Of a DNA stretch of 54,088 nucleotides, positions 45,185 through 54,083 are shown in pieces. The stretch's first letter is position 1; each line of letters starts with the position of its first letter. The position numbers were made by a program, and so were the translations under genes. The stretch spans positions 1-54,088 of the forward strand of contig CAZAEO010000002.1 in assembly GCA_964484285.1 (NCBI GenBank). Reading direction: 5' to 3'. The DNA is from CAZUQP01 sp964484285 (GTDB taxonomy: Bacteria; Pseudomonadota; Gammaproteobacteria; DSM-16500). The notes below the pieces were generated by a model. That model did not search any database, had not been told where the DNA came from, and was given only the letters and a program-made list of their open reading frames with translations.

Positions 45185-45676
45185 GTGATTGATAGAGATG
45201 GTTTTAGACATGGGGTGGGTATTATTTTAGTCAATGCGCGACGTCAATTGTTTTTGGCGAAACGAATTGGCAAGCCTGCTTGGCAATTTCCACAAGGAGG
45301 GATCAAAGAAATAGAAACACCAGAAGAAGCTATGTTTCGCGAGTTGCGTGAAGAAATTGGTTTACGGGCAGATGATGTAAAAGTATTGGCAACCACTAAA
45401 CGATGGTTGAAATATCGTTTGCCAAAGCGTTTGATTCGCCATCATTCACAACCGCTTTGTATCGGGCAGAAGCAAAAATGGTTTTTATTGCGAATGGTGG
45501 CTGATGAATCACACGTGAATCTCAATGCAACAGATAGCCCAGAGTTTGACTCCTGGGCATGGGTATCCTATTGGTATCCTTTGACCCAAGTCATATCGTT
45601 TAAGCGGCGAGTGTATACCATGGCAATGAAAGAATTTGCAAGAATCGTGCTTTCAAGACGATTTTGGGAAAGTTAA
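45185..45676 (+). CDS. rppH: RNA pyrophosphohydrolase
   Basis: RppH removes pyrophosphate from the 5' end of mRNA and so starts RNase E-dependent decay. The 163-residue protein begins MIDRDGFRHGVGI, aligning with E. coli RppH, and has WQFPQGGI and the Nudix box GGIKEIETPEEAMFRELREE. The start codon is GTG with AGGTGG seven bases upstream. It is followed by ptsP after 73 bp, the standard order. Confidence 0.95.
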   Translation: MIDRDGFRHGVGIILVNARRQLFLAKRIGKPAWQFPQGGIKEIETPEEAMFRELREEIGLRADDVKVLATTKRWLKYRLPKRLIRHHSQPLCIGQKQKWFLLRMVADESHVNLNATDSPEFDSWAWVSYWYPLTQVISFKRRVYTMAMKEFARIVLSRRFWES

Positions 45677-45749
45677 GTATAAACTGTGTTTGACGATGTG
45701 AATCATCCAGAAGTGTTGTTGACATGAAGGATGAGAGAGGGAGTGTTCT

Positions 45750-48026
45750 ATGTTAAAAATCCTGCGCCGTATTATTCAAGACGTCGCAAATGCTCAAGAT
45801 TTTAAAGATGCGTTAGACATTATCGTTAAACGCGTCGCAAAAGCATTGAACACGGAGGCATGCTCGGTTTTTTTGCTTGATCGTCAACAGGGTGAGTATG
45901 TGTTGCTTGCTACCAAGGGCTTGAATCCTCAATCAGTTGGCAAAGTACGCGTTCCTATTAATCAAGGGTTGATCGGCTTAGTCGGCGAGCGTGAAGAACC
46001 TGTCAATGTAGATGATGCGCCTTCTCATCCTCATTTTTTACGTGTCCCTGAAGTAGAAGAAGAACAATACAAAGCGTTTCTGGGAGCACCGATTATTTAT
46101 CATCGTCAAGTGTTAGGTGTGTTAATCGTACAGCAGCGAGAATCACGTCGTTATGATGAATCGGAAGAAGCGTTTTTAGTTACCTTAGCAACTCAATTGG
46201 CAGCAATTATTGCGCATGCTGAAGCAACGGGAGAAGCAGCGCAGCTCTTTGATATACATGAAACTAAAACAAAGGGTGAGAACACTTATTCAGGAATTCC
46301 GAGTGCGCCTGGCATCGGAATAGGTACCGGTGTCGTGATTTATCCTATGTTAGATTTGTTTGCTGTTCCTGATCGTGAGCCAGATGATATAGACGCAGAA
46401 ATTACTTCACTTGAAGAGGCACTGGCGGCCGGCAGGGAAGATTTTCGCATTTTGGGGGAACGTCTTTATCCTAATTTACCGTTGGAAGAAAGAGCATTAT
46501 TTGATGTTTATCAACGAATGCTTGATACAGCTGATTTAGGTGCTGAAATTATTCACGCAATTCGTCGTGGGAATTGGGCGCAAGGAGCATTGCGTGAAGT
46601 GATTGAATCCCATGTTGCTCGTTTAGAAAATTTAGAGAATGAATATCTGCGTGAACGTGCGGTCGACGTTAAAGATTTAGGCCATCGAGTGTTGATTTAT
46701 TTGCAACGCAATGAGCGTGTTTTACCAGAATATGCAGAGCAATCTATTTTAATTGGAGAAGAGCTGACTGCAGCTGATTTAGCAGAAGTACCTGAAGGGT
46801 CTCTCGCGGGTGTTATTTCCGCTAAAGGATCAAGTAGTTCGCATGTGGCTATTCTCTCACGCGCCATGGGTGTGCCCACTGTTATGGGCGTGAGTGATAT
46901 TCCAATCTATGATTTACAAGGCAAAGACATCATTATTGATGGATATTATGGCCAGATTTATGTTTCGCCTAATCCAGCATTACGTGAAGAGTTTCAACGT
47001 CTTGCGCTAGAAGAACATGAGTTAACAGATTCACTTGAAGTGTTACGCGATGAACCTGCACAAACAGCAGATGGTGAGCGCGTTTCACTGATGGTGAATG
47101 CGGGTTTAGGCGCGGATGTGAGTTTATCGTTGGCTGCCGGTGCGGAAGGTGTAGGTTTGTATCGTACTGAAATGCCTTTTTTAATGCGGGACCGTTTTCC
47201 TTCCAGTGAAGAACAACGAGTGATTTATCGTCAGCTTTTAGCTTCATTTGCGCCTCGGCCTGTTACGATGCGGATGTTAGATATTGGTGGTGATAAATCA
47301 CTTATTTATTTTCCTGTCAAAGAAGATAATCCTTTTCTTGGCTGGCGTGGTATTCGAATTACTCTCGATCATCCTGAAATTTTTCTAACGCAAGCGCGCG
47401 CCATGATGCGAGCAAGTCATAAGTACAATAATTTACGCGTTATGCTGCCCATGATTACGGATGTGAGCGAAGTAGATGAAGCAGTACGCTTGCTTAAAAA
47501 AGCTTTTACAGATGTATGTGAGGAAGGTTTCGAGATCCAAATGCCTGAAGTGGGAGTCATGATCGAAGTGCCTTCTGCTGTTTATCAAGCACGCGCAATC
47601 GCCAAGCGCGTGGATTTTTTGTCGGTTGGCAGTAATGATCTTACACAATATATTTTAGCAGTTGATCGCAATAATTCTCGTGTAGCGAATTTATTTGATT
47701 CATTGCATCCCGCAGTATTGCGTGCGTTATTACAGGTTGTTGAAAGCGGTCATCAAGAAGGCAAGCATGTCAGTATTTGCGGTGAGTTGGCAGGTGATCC
47801 TGTTGCTGTTTTGTTGCTGGTTGCAATGGAATTTGACTCGCTGAGCATGAGCGCTTCATCGTTAAGTCGTATGAAGTGGGTCATTCGACAATTTACTAAG
47901 AAGAAAGCATGTAAATTACTGCAAGAGGTACTTAGCATGGAAAGTGCAGTCATGATTCGTTGTCATATGGAATTAGCACTTGAACAGGTTGGTTTAGGTG
48001 GTTTAATTCGAGCCGGAAAGAGATAA
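45750..48026 (+). CDS. ptsP: PTS-Ntr enzyme I
   Basis: This 758-residue phosphotransferase starts the nitrogen-related PTS cascade from phosphoenolpyruvate. The N-terminal GAF domain covers residues 1-165. The PEP-utiliser N-terminal domain follows from 180. The phosphorylated His is H365 in GSSSSHVAILSRAMGVPTVMG (20-residue core SSSSHVAILSRAMGVPTVMG), and the PEP-binding barrel contains MRMLDIGGDKSL and SVGSNDLTQYILAVDR. It has the E. coli length and domain order. Downstream NPr/EIIA-Ntr genes are not in the window. Confidence 0.95.
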   Translation: MLKILRRIIQDVANAQDFKDALDIIVKRVAKALNTEACSVFLLDRQQGEYVLLATKGLNPQSVGKVRVPINQGLIGLVGEREEPVNVDDAPSHPHFLRVPEVEEEQYKAFLGAPIIYHRQVLGVLIVQQRESRRYDESEEAFLVTLATQLAAIIAHAEATGEAAQLFDIHETKTKGENTYSGIPSAPGIGIGTGVVIYPMLDLFAVPDREPDDIDAEITSLEEALAAGREDFRILGERLYPNLPLEERALFDVYQRMLDTADLGAEIIHAIRRGNWAQGALREVIESHVARLENLENEYLRERAVDVKDLGHRVLIYLQRNERVLPEYAEQSILIGEELTAADLAEVPEGSLAGVISAKGSSSSHVAILSRAMGVPTVMGVSDIPIYDLQGKDIIIDGYYGQIYVSPNPALREEFQRLALEEHELTDSLEVLRDEPAQTADGERVSLMVNAGLGADVSLSLAAGAEGVGLYRTEMPFLMRDRFPSSEEQRVIYRQLLASFAPRPVTMRMLDIGGDKSLIYFPVKEDNPFLGWRGIRITLDHPEIFLTQARAMMRASHKYNNLRVMLPMITDVSEVDEAVRLLKKAFTDVCEEGFEIQMPEVGVMIEVPSAVYQARAIAKRVDFLSVGSNDLTQYILAVDRNNSRVANLFDSLHPAVLRALLQVVESGHQEGKHVSICGELAGDPVAVLLLVAMEFDSLSMSASSLSRMKWVIRQFTKKKACKLLQEVLSMESAVMIRCHMELALEQVGLGGLIRAGKR

Positions 48027-48057
48027 TCCTATTTAATTAACATAAAAGGGAATGTTC

Positions 48058-48849
48058 ATGTTAAGCGGTTATCTGGTTGTAGGCGCTTTTGCCGGTGTTA
48101 TGTCCGGGTTATTTGGCGTGGGCGGCGGGGTAGTTGTTATTCCTGCACTTGCAATGTTTTTTTTGTATGATCCAATGATTCCAGACGCTCTGCAAATGCA
48201 AATGGCAATTGGTACGTCGCTTGCTATCATGATAACGACATCTATTTCTGCTTTGTATGCACACCATAAACGCAATGCAGTACGCTGGAATATATTTTTG
48301 CAAATGTTACCCGGATTAATTGTAGGGGCAATTGTAGGCGCATGCGTTGCGCATTTTGTTTCTTCTTTTTTTTTGAAAATTATTTTTAGTGTATTTTTAT
48401 TTGTTATCGGAATACGTTTGCTATTCAATCTCGGAGTAAGCGAGAGTCACAGTAGCGTATCATTGTTTGTAGTCCGTGTTGCATCTTTAGTCATTGGCGC
48501 ACTATCCAGTTTGTTGGGCGTTGGCGGCGGCATATTAATTGTGCCGTTTTTGTTGCACTGCCAACTGAATATGCGCGAAGCGACAGGAACATCTGTGGCG
48601 TGCGGATTATCTGTCGGGATTGCTGCGACAATCAGTTTTATGATGACAGGATTATTTGCCATGATGCATGTCAAATGGAGTACAGGTTATATTTATTGGC
48701 CAGCATTTTTCGGGATTGCAGTGGCGAGTACCCTTTTTGCGCCAGTGGGGGCAGCGCTTGCGCATAAATTGCCGATCGAATTGCTCAAGCGGATTTTTGG
48801 GTTTTTTTTACTGTTAATGGCGGTTGATATGGCATTTTCCTTAATATGA
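48058..48849 (+). CDS. TauE/SafE-family membrane transporter
   Basis: This 263-residue protein has seven to eight membrane helices and two copies of the family motif: GVMSGLFGVGGGVVVIPAL near the N-terminus and ALSSLLGVGGGILIVPFLL in the middle. The family exports sulfite, sulfonates or organosulfur anions; the substrate is not evident. The ATG at 48058 is favoured since GGGA lies six bases before it. The gene between ptsP and lgt is a Pseudomonas-like arrangement, and it overlaps lgt by four bases. Confidence 0.9.
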   Translation: MLSGYLVVGAFAGVMSGLFGVGGGVVVIPALAMFFLYDPMIPDALQMQMAIGTSLAIMITTSISALYAHHKRNAVRWNIFLQMLPGLIVGAIVGACVAHFVSSFFLKIIFSVFLFVIGIRLLFNLGVSESHSSVSLFVVRVASLVIGALSSLLGVGGGILIVPFLLHCQLNMREATGTSVACGLSVGIAATISFMMTGLFAMMHVKWSTGYIYWPAFFGIAVASTLFAPVGAALAHKLPIELLKRIFGFFLLLMAVDMAFSLI

Positions 48850-49634
48850 TAACGTATCCAGAGATTAATCCAATTGCATTTCATATGGGTCCATTGCCAG
48901 TTCATTGGTATGGATTGATGTATTTATTCGGTTTTTTAGGCGGATGGGGATTGCTTCTGTTACGTTTGCGCTTTTCACCGCGCGATATTACGCATGAACA
49001 ATTATCCGATATTTTATTTTATGTAGCCTTAGGCGTGATTATAGGCGGCCGATTGGGCTATATGATTTTTTATAATTTTGCCGAAGCGATGCGGCATCCC
49101 TTAAGTATTTTGATGATATGGCAAGGCGGCATGTCATTTCATGGGGGATTAATAGGTGTCATCGTTGCTTTATGGTTATATGGGCGGCACATAGGCAAAT
49201 CGCTCATTGAATTAACCGATTTTATTACGCCGGTCGTGCCAATTGGCTTAGGTGCGGGGCGCATTGGCAATTTTATTAATGGTGAATTGTGGGGGCGGGT
49301 AACGGATGTGCCTTGGGCAATGATTTTTCCGTCAGGCGGTGATGTATTACGTCATCCATCACAGCTGTATGAGTTTTTTCTCGAAGGGGTGGTTCTATTT
49401 TTGGTGCTTTGGTTTTTTTCTGCTAAAAAACGCCCCGTCGGAGCTGTTTCCGGATTATTTCTGATTCTTTATGGTGTTTTTCGTTTTACGGTTGAGTTTT
49501 TCCGCGAACCGGATGCGCAAATTGGTTTTGTTGCATTTGGGTGGATGACGAAAGGGCAATGGTTGTCTATTCCCATGATTCTCTTAGGAATGGCCGTATG
49601 GTTATGGGCGTATAAAAAGAAACCTTTGATCTGA
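48846..49634 (+). CDS. lgt: Prolipoprotein diacylglyceryl transferase
   Basis: Lgt transfers diacylglyceryl from phosphatidylglycerol to the lipobox cysteine of prolipoproteins. The 262-residue inner-membrane protein shows H99 in MSFHGG and the family signature GAGRIGNFINGELWGR with R139, both aligning with the essential E. coli residues. Seven membrane segments are visible. Its start overlaps the tauE-like stop (ATGA). It serves, among others, the OmpA-like lipoprotein encoded in this window. Confidence 0.96.
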   Translation: MITYPEINPIAFHMGPLPVHWYGLMYLFGFLGGWGLLLLRLRFSPRDITHEQLSDILFYVALGVIIGGRLGYMIFYNFAEAMRHPLSILMIWQGGMSFHGGLIGVIVALWLYGRHIGKSLIELTDFITPVVPIGLGAGRIGNFINGELWGRVTDVPWAMIFPSGGDVLRHPSQLYEFFLEGVVLFLVLWFFSAKKRPVGAVSGLFLILYGVFRFTVEFFREPDAQIGFVAFGWMTKGQWLSIPMILLGMAVWLWAYKKKPLI

Positions 49635-49682
49635 TGACTGTCTCTGCACTACAATTCAAAAACCAGATAAAAGAGGTTATGC

Positions 49683-50477
49683 ATGCAGCCATATTTAGAT
49701 TTTTTACGACATATTCGTGATGATGGGGTAAAAAAATCCGATCGCACGGGTGTTGGGACAATGAGTACATTTGCTTATCAAATGCGTTTTGATTTAAGCA
49801 AGGGGTTTCCTGCGCTCACTACCAAAAAATTAGCATTGCAGAGCATTATGCATGAATTGTTATGGTTTTTAAACGGCGATACTAACACACACTATTTGCA
49901 TAAAAATAATGTAACGATCTGGGATGAATGGGCGGATCAACATGGCGATTTAGGGCCTATTTATGGAAAACAATGGCGAGCATGGGGGGCTGCAGATGGA
50001 AAAATGATCGATCAAATGAGCAATTTGATTATGCAAATTAAACAAAATCCTGATTCACGCCGTTTGATTGTCAGCGCATGGAATGTAGGTGAGTTATCCA
50101 AAATGAAATTACCGCCATGCCATCTCTTATTTCAATTTTATGTGGTAAATAAAAAATTATCTTGTCAATTGTATCAGCGTTCAGCCGATGCATTTTTAGG
50201 TGTTCCATTCAATATTGCTTCTTATTCTTTATTGACATACATGGTGGCGCAACAATGCGATCTTGACGTCGGTGAATTTATCTGGACGGGGGGGGATTGT
50301 CACCTTTATTTGAATCATCTTGCGCAAGTGGATGTGCAACTGACTCGTATACCTTATGCATTACCGCAATTGATGATTAAGCGAAAACCAGCTTCGCTGT
50401 TTGATTATAAGATTGAAGATTTTGCAATTTTAAATTATCAAGCACATCCGCATATTAAAGCAGAAGTTGCGGTTTAG
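49683..50477 (+). CDS. thyA: Thymidylate synthase
   Basis: ThyA methylates dUMP to dTMP using methylenetetrahydrofolate. At 264 residues it is exactly the E. coli length, with catalytic C146 in LPPCHLLFQFYV and the dUMP site CQLYQRSADAFLGVPFNIAS. AGAGG lies six bases before the ATG. The lgt-thyA pair is standard. It uses the dUMP produced by Dut and the one-carbon units made by the glycine cleavage system of this window. Confidence 0.97.
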   Translation: MQPYLDFLRHIRDDGVKKSDRTGVGTMSTFAYQMRFDLSKGFPALTTKKLALQSIMHELLWFLNGDTNTHYLHKNNVTIWDEWADQHGDLGPIYGKQWRAWGAADGKMIDQMSNLIMQIKQNPDSRRLIVSAWNVGELSKMKLPPCHLLFQFYVVNKKLSCQLYQRSADAFLGVPFNIASYSLLTYMVAQQCDLDVGEFIWTGGDCHLYLNHLAQVDVQLTRIPYALPQLMIKRKPASLFDYKIEDFAILNYQAHPHIKAEVAV

Positions 50478-50486
50478 GGGGTTATT

Positions 50487-50957
50487 ATGCGATATAGTTT
50501 ATTCATTTTTTTAATGTTACATAGTCTTGCTGTATTAGCGGTCGAGCAGGTTATTTGCGAGCCTGTGATGCTCAAATCGCAAAATAAAAATATTGTTCTT
50601 CCTGGCGTTGAGCAATCACGCATGATGCAAGTCTATTTTTTTAAAAATATTTCAGCGCACAGTATTTGGTTGGATCATCCAGAACATCGTTCTGCTAATG
50701 CAGGTTGGTCTTCTTATTTACGTCCAGGTCATTCTTCTGCATTATTAGTGAATCGCAAAAATTTTAGTATGAGTTGTGCTGTCATTAAACCAGGTAAAGT
50801 AGAGTACCTTGATTGTGCAAAAGAAATTATCTTATGTACACCTAAAGAAGTGACTATGACAACCAAGCCTCGTAAGGGAACGTATTGGTTAGTAGAAGAT
50901 AAAGCATGGGATGATTTAATAAAATCTCTTGCAAAACGCGGTGTGGAGATAAAATGA
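50487..50957 (+). CDS. Hypothetical exported protein
   Basis: The function of this 156-residue protein is not recognised. Residues 1-18 form a signal peptide (YSLFIFLMLHSLAVLA) with cleavage expected near VLA-VEQ. The mature part is beta rich and has four Cys (in VICEP, MSCAV, DCAKE, ILCTP) that could form disulfides in the periplasm. The C-terminal YWLVEDKAWDDLIKSLAKRGVEI is helical. It has some resemblance in layout to the small secreted EnhB-type proteins of Legionella, but I cannot confirm this. It lies 9 bp after thyA and overlaps the next gene by four bases. Confidence 0.7.
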   Translation: MRYSLFIFLMLHSLAVLAVEQVICEPVMLKSQNKNIVLPGVEQSRMMQVYFFKNISAHSIWLDHPEHRSANAGWSSYLRPGHSSALLVNRKNFSMSCAVIKPGKVEYLDCAKEIILCTPKEVTMTTKPRKGTYWLVEDKAWDDLIKSLAKRGVEIK

Positions 50958-51244
50958 CAACAGATAATCAAAACGAATTAGTAGTCCACGCGATTAATAC
51001 ATTGACTGAAAAGATGAGTATAGTGCTTTTGCAGGAATTTTTAAAATTGCCGAAAGAATTACAAATTAATCTTGCTTTAATAAAATCAGCTCAATTGCTT
51101 TTGGCAAATATTTTATGTCAGGTAGCGGTTAGCCAAGAAGAATTAATGAAATTAATAGATGAACAGGATGGGGAAATCAAGGAATTAACCACTAACTGCG
51201 CATTCACTGCTTTTGCCAAGAAGTTTCAAGTAAAAAAACATTAG
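50954..51244 (+). CDS. Hypothetical small helical protein
   Basis: This 96-residue, all-helical protein has no membrane segment and no family known to me. It is Leu/Glu/Lys rich, with possible amphipathic helices at 5-30 and 45-80. It starts inside the stop of the upstream exported protein gene (ATGA), so the two are translationally coupled and likely work together. About 50 bp separate it from the fuconate-dehydratase-like gene. Confidence 0.65.
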   Translation: MTTDNQNELVVHAINTLTEKMSIVLLQEFLKLPKELQINLALIKSAQLLLANILCQVAVSQEELMKLIDEQDGEIKELTTNCAFTAFAKKFQVKKH

Positions 51245-51294
51245 AAATGAAGAGCATATTTATTGACTGTGTTTCTATGAAGGGGTGATGGATT

Positions 51295-52197
51295 ATGCGC
51301 AACATGAAAATTCAGATAACGGATGTTACTATTCAGGATGTTCGTTTTCCTAAAGTACATGAGAAAAATAATCATCATTATTCTATAGCCTATGTCACGC
51401 TGCAGACGAATCATCCTACTTTACAAGGTTATAGCGCAACGTTTATTACGAATGATTATGCACTCTATGTTGCTGCAATCAATCTCTTAAAACAGCAACT
51501 TATCGGCAAAAAATTATCAGCTATTACGGAGCACATAGGCGAATTTTGGCAGCATTTAACAAGAGATAGTCAGTCACGCTGGCCGAACTCGAATAAAAGC
51601 ATTCTTTATCAAACCACGACAGCTATTATGAATGCGGTCTGGGATTTGTGGGCGCGTAGAGAACAAAAACCTTTATGGCGTTTGATTGTGGATATGACCC
51701 CGGAAGAATTGGTTCGCTGTCTTGATTTGCATGATGTGAGAGATGTGCTGACTGTAGAAGAAGTGTTAACTATTTTGCAAAAAAATGCGTTAAGCAGAGC
51801 AAAACGCATTAAAGATTTGTTGCATACAGGTTATCCTGTTGCTGCGGCGAATGATTATCACGTCAATGGGTGTCGTTTGAGTGGTGTGAATCATATGCTG
51901 ACTTTATTGCTGCTGGCGGCAAAATTGAATGTTCCTATTCGTCTCGATAGTAGCGGATCAGGATTTGGCGAATATGTGCAACACTTAGCAATGGTCGATT
52001 ATATTTATATATCGGGCACTCTGAAAAATCGCGTGTTAGAATACCCAGAATATTTAAGTGAACATTTTAAAGCGCCTGCTATGATTAGAAATGGACATTA
52101 TCAAGTACCGCTGGCACCAGGATATAGTGTTGAAATCAAAAAAAATTCATTGATGCAATATGGTTATCCGCACGGACAGGCATGGCAAGCACAGTAA
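51295..52197 (+). pseudogene. L-fuconate dehydratase-like protein lacking its catalytic core
   Basis: The uninterrupted 300-residue frame resembles L-fuconate dehydratase (enolase superfamily, about 430 residues) at both ends. Residues 1-180 keep the capping domain (EFWQHLTRDSQSRWP, IMNAVWDLWARREQKPLWRL, DMTPEELVRCLDL) up to LLHTGYP. Residues 191-300 resume at NGCRLSGVNHMLTLLLLAAK and end with GEYVQHLAMVDYIYISG and APGYSVEI. About 130 residues between them are absent, including the KxK base and the three metal-binding acidic residues. The family PHAGG with its catalytic His reads LDSSG. It cannot be an active dehydratase; either a decayed gene with a preserved frame or a repurposed protein. 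The start has AAGGGG upstream. Confidence 0.8.
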
Positions 52198-52215
52198 ACA
52201 ACAGGGAGATTCACA

Positions 52216-53082
52216 ATGCATTTTCCTCTGACGGATTCACATTTGCATCTTTGGGACAAACAACATTTACAGTATCCGTGGTTGGAAAAAACGCCTTTAT
52301 TAAATCAATCCTTCTTGCTATCAGATCTGATGGAAGCGACTCATTCATTACATATTGAATCATTTGTTTTTGTGCAAGCAGGTTGTTCACCTGCGCAATC
52401 GTTAGAAGAAGTCAATTGGGTAACGCATCTTGCAAAACGCGATGCACGCATTCATGGTATTGTGGCGCATGCCCCTCTTGAGCAAGGTATTGATGTAAAA
52501 CCTTATTTAGCTACATTACATCAAAATAAATTAGTCAAAGGTGTGCGCCGTTTATTACAAGCAGAAGCGGATGATTTTTGCTTGCAACAAAATTTTATTG
52601 ATGGAGTACGATCACTCGTTGAGTTTAATTTTAATTTTGATATCTGTGTGAAAGCCCCTCAATTGCCAGCCGTGATTCGTTTGGTAGAACAATGCCCAGA
52701 AATAAAATTTATTTTAGATCATTTGGGCAAACCGAATATAGCAGAAAAACAATTTGATTCTTGGCAAGAAAATATTACGCGTTTAGCCGCATTGCCGAAC
52801 GTGTGGTGTAAAATATCGGGTTTGATCACGGAAGCGCATCATCAAACATGGTGTTCTGACGATTTAAAACCCTATATTTTGCATGCAATTAATCAATTTG
52901 GTTTCGATCGCGTGATGTTTGGCAGTGATTGGCCGGTCGTGAATTTGGCCGGTAGTTATACGCATTGGGTGCATACCTTATATGATTTGCTGCATACCTA
53001 TCCAGAATCCGAATTAAAAAAATTCTTTCATCAAAATACCTGGCGTTGTTATAGATTAGAATCTGAAATTGTGGAAATATAA
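52216..53082 (+). CDS. Amidohydrolase-family lactonase (L-fuconolactonase-like)
   Basis: This 288-residue TIM-barrel protein of amidohydrolase family 2 has the N-terminal metal motif DSHLHLWD (H9, H11), the GVRRLLQ segment, DHLGKPN and the C-terminal MFGSDWPV with the catalytic Asp. The family includes L-fuconolactonase and L-rhamnono-lactonase. AGGGAG lies seven bases before the start. It is 18 bp after the dehydratase-like gene, and its end is 11 bp before the hydrolase gene, so the three form an operon consistent with non-phosphorylative fucose breakdown. Confidence 0.88.
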   Translation: MHFPLTDSHLHLWDKQHLQYPWLEKTPLLNQSFLLSDLMEATHSLHIESFVFVQAGCSPAQSLEEVNWVTHLAKRDARIHGIVAHAPLEQGIDVKPYLATLHQNKLVKGVRRLLQAEADDFCLQQNFIDGVRSLVEFNFNFDICVKAPQLPAVIRLVEQCPEIKFILDHLGKPNIAEKQFDSWQENITRLAALPNVWCKISGLITEAHHQTWCSDDLKPYILHAINQFGFDRVMFGSDWPVVNLAGSYTHWVHTLYDLLHTYPESELKKFFHQNTWRCYRLESEIVEI

Positions 53083-53092
53083 GGGGGATTTT

Positions 53093-53941
53093 ATGAAACT
53101 ACTCCGTTACGGTATTTTAGGCGCTGAAAAACCAGGTTGTCTTGATTCGGAAGGTAACCTTCGTGATTTATCTTCACATGTTTCTGATTTAACTGGGCAG
53201 GTATTATTGCCTGAGAAATTAAACGAGCTGCGTCGCATCAAAATAGAAAATTTACCTATTGTATCGACTAAAGAGCGTCTGGGCGCACCTATCCATCATG
53301 TCGGAAAATTTTTATGTATTGGGTTGAATTACAAAGATCATGCCGCTGAAACAGGTGCAAATGTTCCAGTTGAACCTGTGTTGTTTAGCAAAGTCACCAG
53401 TTCTATCTGTGGGCCGTGTGATGATTTAGTTATTCCAAAAAGATCAACGCACACCGATTGGGAAGTCGAATTAGGCGTCATTATTGGCCGTCCTGCTAAA
53501 CGTATTGCAGAAAAAGATGCCTTGAATTATGTCGCAGGTTATTGCGTGATAAATGATGTCTCTGAACGGCATTATCAATTACATGGCACAGGACAGTGGA
53601 TTAAAGGCAAAAGCTGCGACACCTTTGGACAATTAGGCCCATGGTTAGTGACGGCTGATGAAATTCCAGATCCACAAAAACTAGCGTTATGGTTAGAGGT
53701 GGACGGCAAGCGTTATCAAAATAGTAATACAGGTAATATGATTTATAGCGTGGCTTATCTTGTGAGTTATCTCTCGCAATTTTTTACATTATATCCTGGC
53801 GATATTATTTCAACGGGCACACCCGCGGGAGTTGGTCTTGGGCAAAAACCGATACCCATTTATTTGAAACCAGGGCAAGTGGTGAAGCTTGGCATTCCTG
53901 GATTGGGCGAGCAGCAGCATTTGACGGTAGAGGAAGCGTAA
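53093..53941 (+). CDS. FAH-family hydrolase (2,4-diketo-3-deoxy-L-fuconate hydrolase-like)
   Basis: This 282-residue fumarylacetoacetate hydrolase-fold enzyme has FLCIGLNYKDHAAETG, VLFSKVTSSICGP and the metal ligands E124 and E126 in DWEVELGV and D155 in VINDVSERHYQ, with TPAGVGLGQKP near the end. In the fucose pathway this family splits the diketo acid into pyruvate and lactate. Acylpyruvate hydrolysis is an alternative activity. The start at 53093 has AAGGGGG upstream; the longer frame overlaps the lactonase stop. Confidence 0.9.
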   Translation: MKLLRYGILGAEKPGCLDSEGNLRDLSSHVSDLTGQVLLPEKLNELRRIKIENLPIVSTKERLGAPIHHVGKFLCIGLNYKDHAAETGANVPVEPVLFSKVTSSICGPCDDLVIPKRSTHTDWEVELGVIIGRPAKRIAEKDALNYVAGYCVINDVSERHYQLHGTGQWIKGKSCDTFGQLGPWLVTADEIPDPQKLALWLEVDGKRYQNSNTGNMIYSVAYLVSYLSQFFTLYPGDIISTGTPAGVGLGQKPIPIYLKPGQVVKLGIPGLGEQQHLTVEEA

Positions 53942-53943
53942 AT

Positions 53944-54000
53944 GTATGAAAACAACCTATTGTTTTATTGATCTACCTATGAAAACAGCCGTCTGTTTTA
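53944..54000 (+). repeat. Two tandem 33-bp units, each a small hairpin
   Basis: After the last gene, two similar units begin with TATGAAAACA and end with TGTTTTATTGA, offset by 33 bp. The first forms AAAACA-acctat-TGTTTT (53949-53966) and the second AAAACAG-ccgt-CTGTTTT (53982-53999). The second may work as a weak intrinsic terminator for the fucose-like operon; it touches the -35 of the next promoter. Confidence 0.5.
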
Positions 54001-54028
54001 TTGACTTAAAATAAAAATAGCCTATAAT
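54001..54028 (+). promoter_or_regulatory. Strong sigma-70 promoter at the window edge
   Basis: TTGACT (54001-54006) and a perfect TATAAT (54023-54028) are spaced by 16 bases. Transcription would begin near 54035 and read out of the window. No coding start is visible before the end, so the gene it drives is unknown. Confidence 0.7.
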
Positions 54029-54034
54029 TTAGGG

Positions 54035-54083
54035 CTCAGTACACGACAAAATTTTTATTTTGACTCCGTTCGTGCTGAGGAGG
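54035..54083 (+). promoter_or_regulatory. Leader hairpin next to a Shine-Dalgarno-like site
   Basis: The first transcribed bases contain CTCAG (54035-54039) and CACGA (54042-54046), which pair with TCGTG (54070-54074) and CTGAG (54075-54079). The right arm runs into AGGAGG at 54078-54083. A stem that begins at the transcript 5' end and abuts a strong Shine-Dalgarno suggests control of translation, or protection of the 5' end. Confidence 0.4.

Noticed and set aside
48069..48428. Antisense frame of 119 codons in the tauE-like gene
   Set aside because: The sense strand encodes both family motifs; the antisense frame has no ribosome binding site and an improbable composition.
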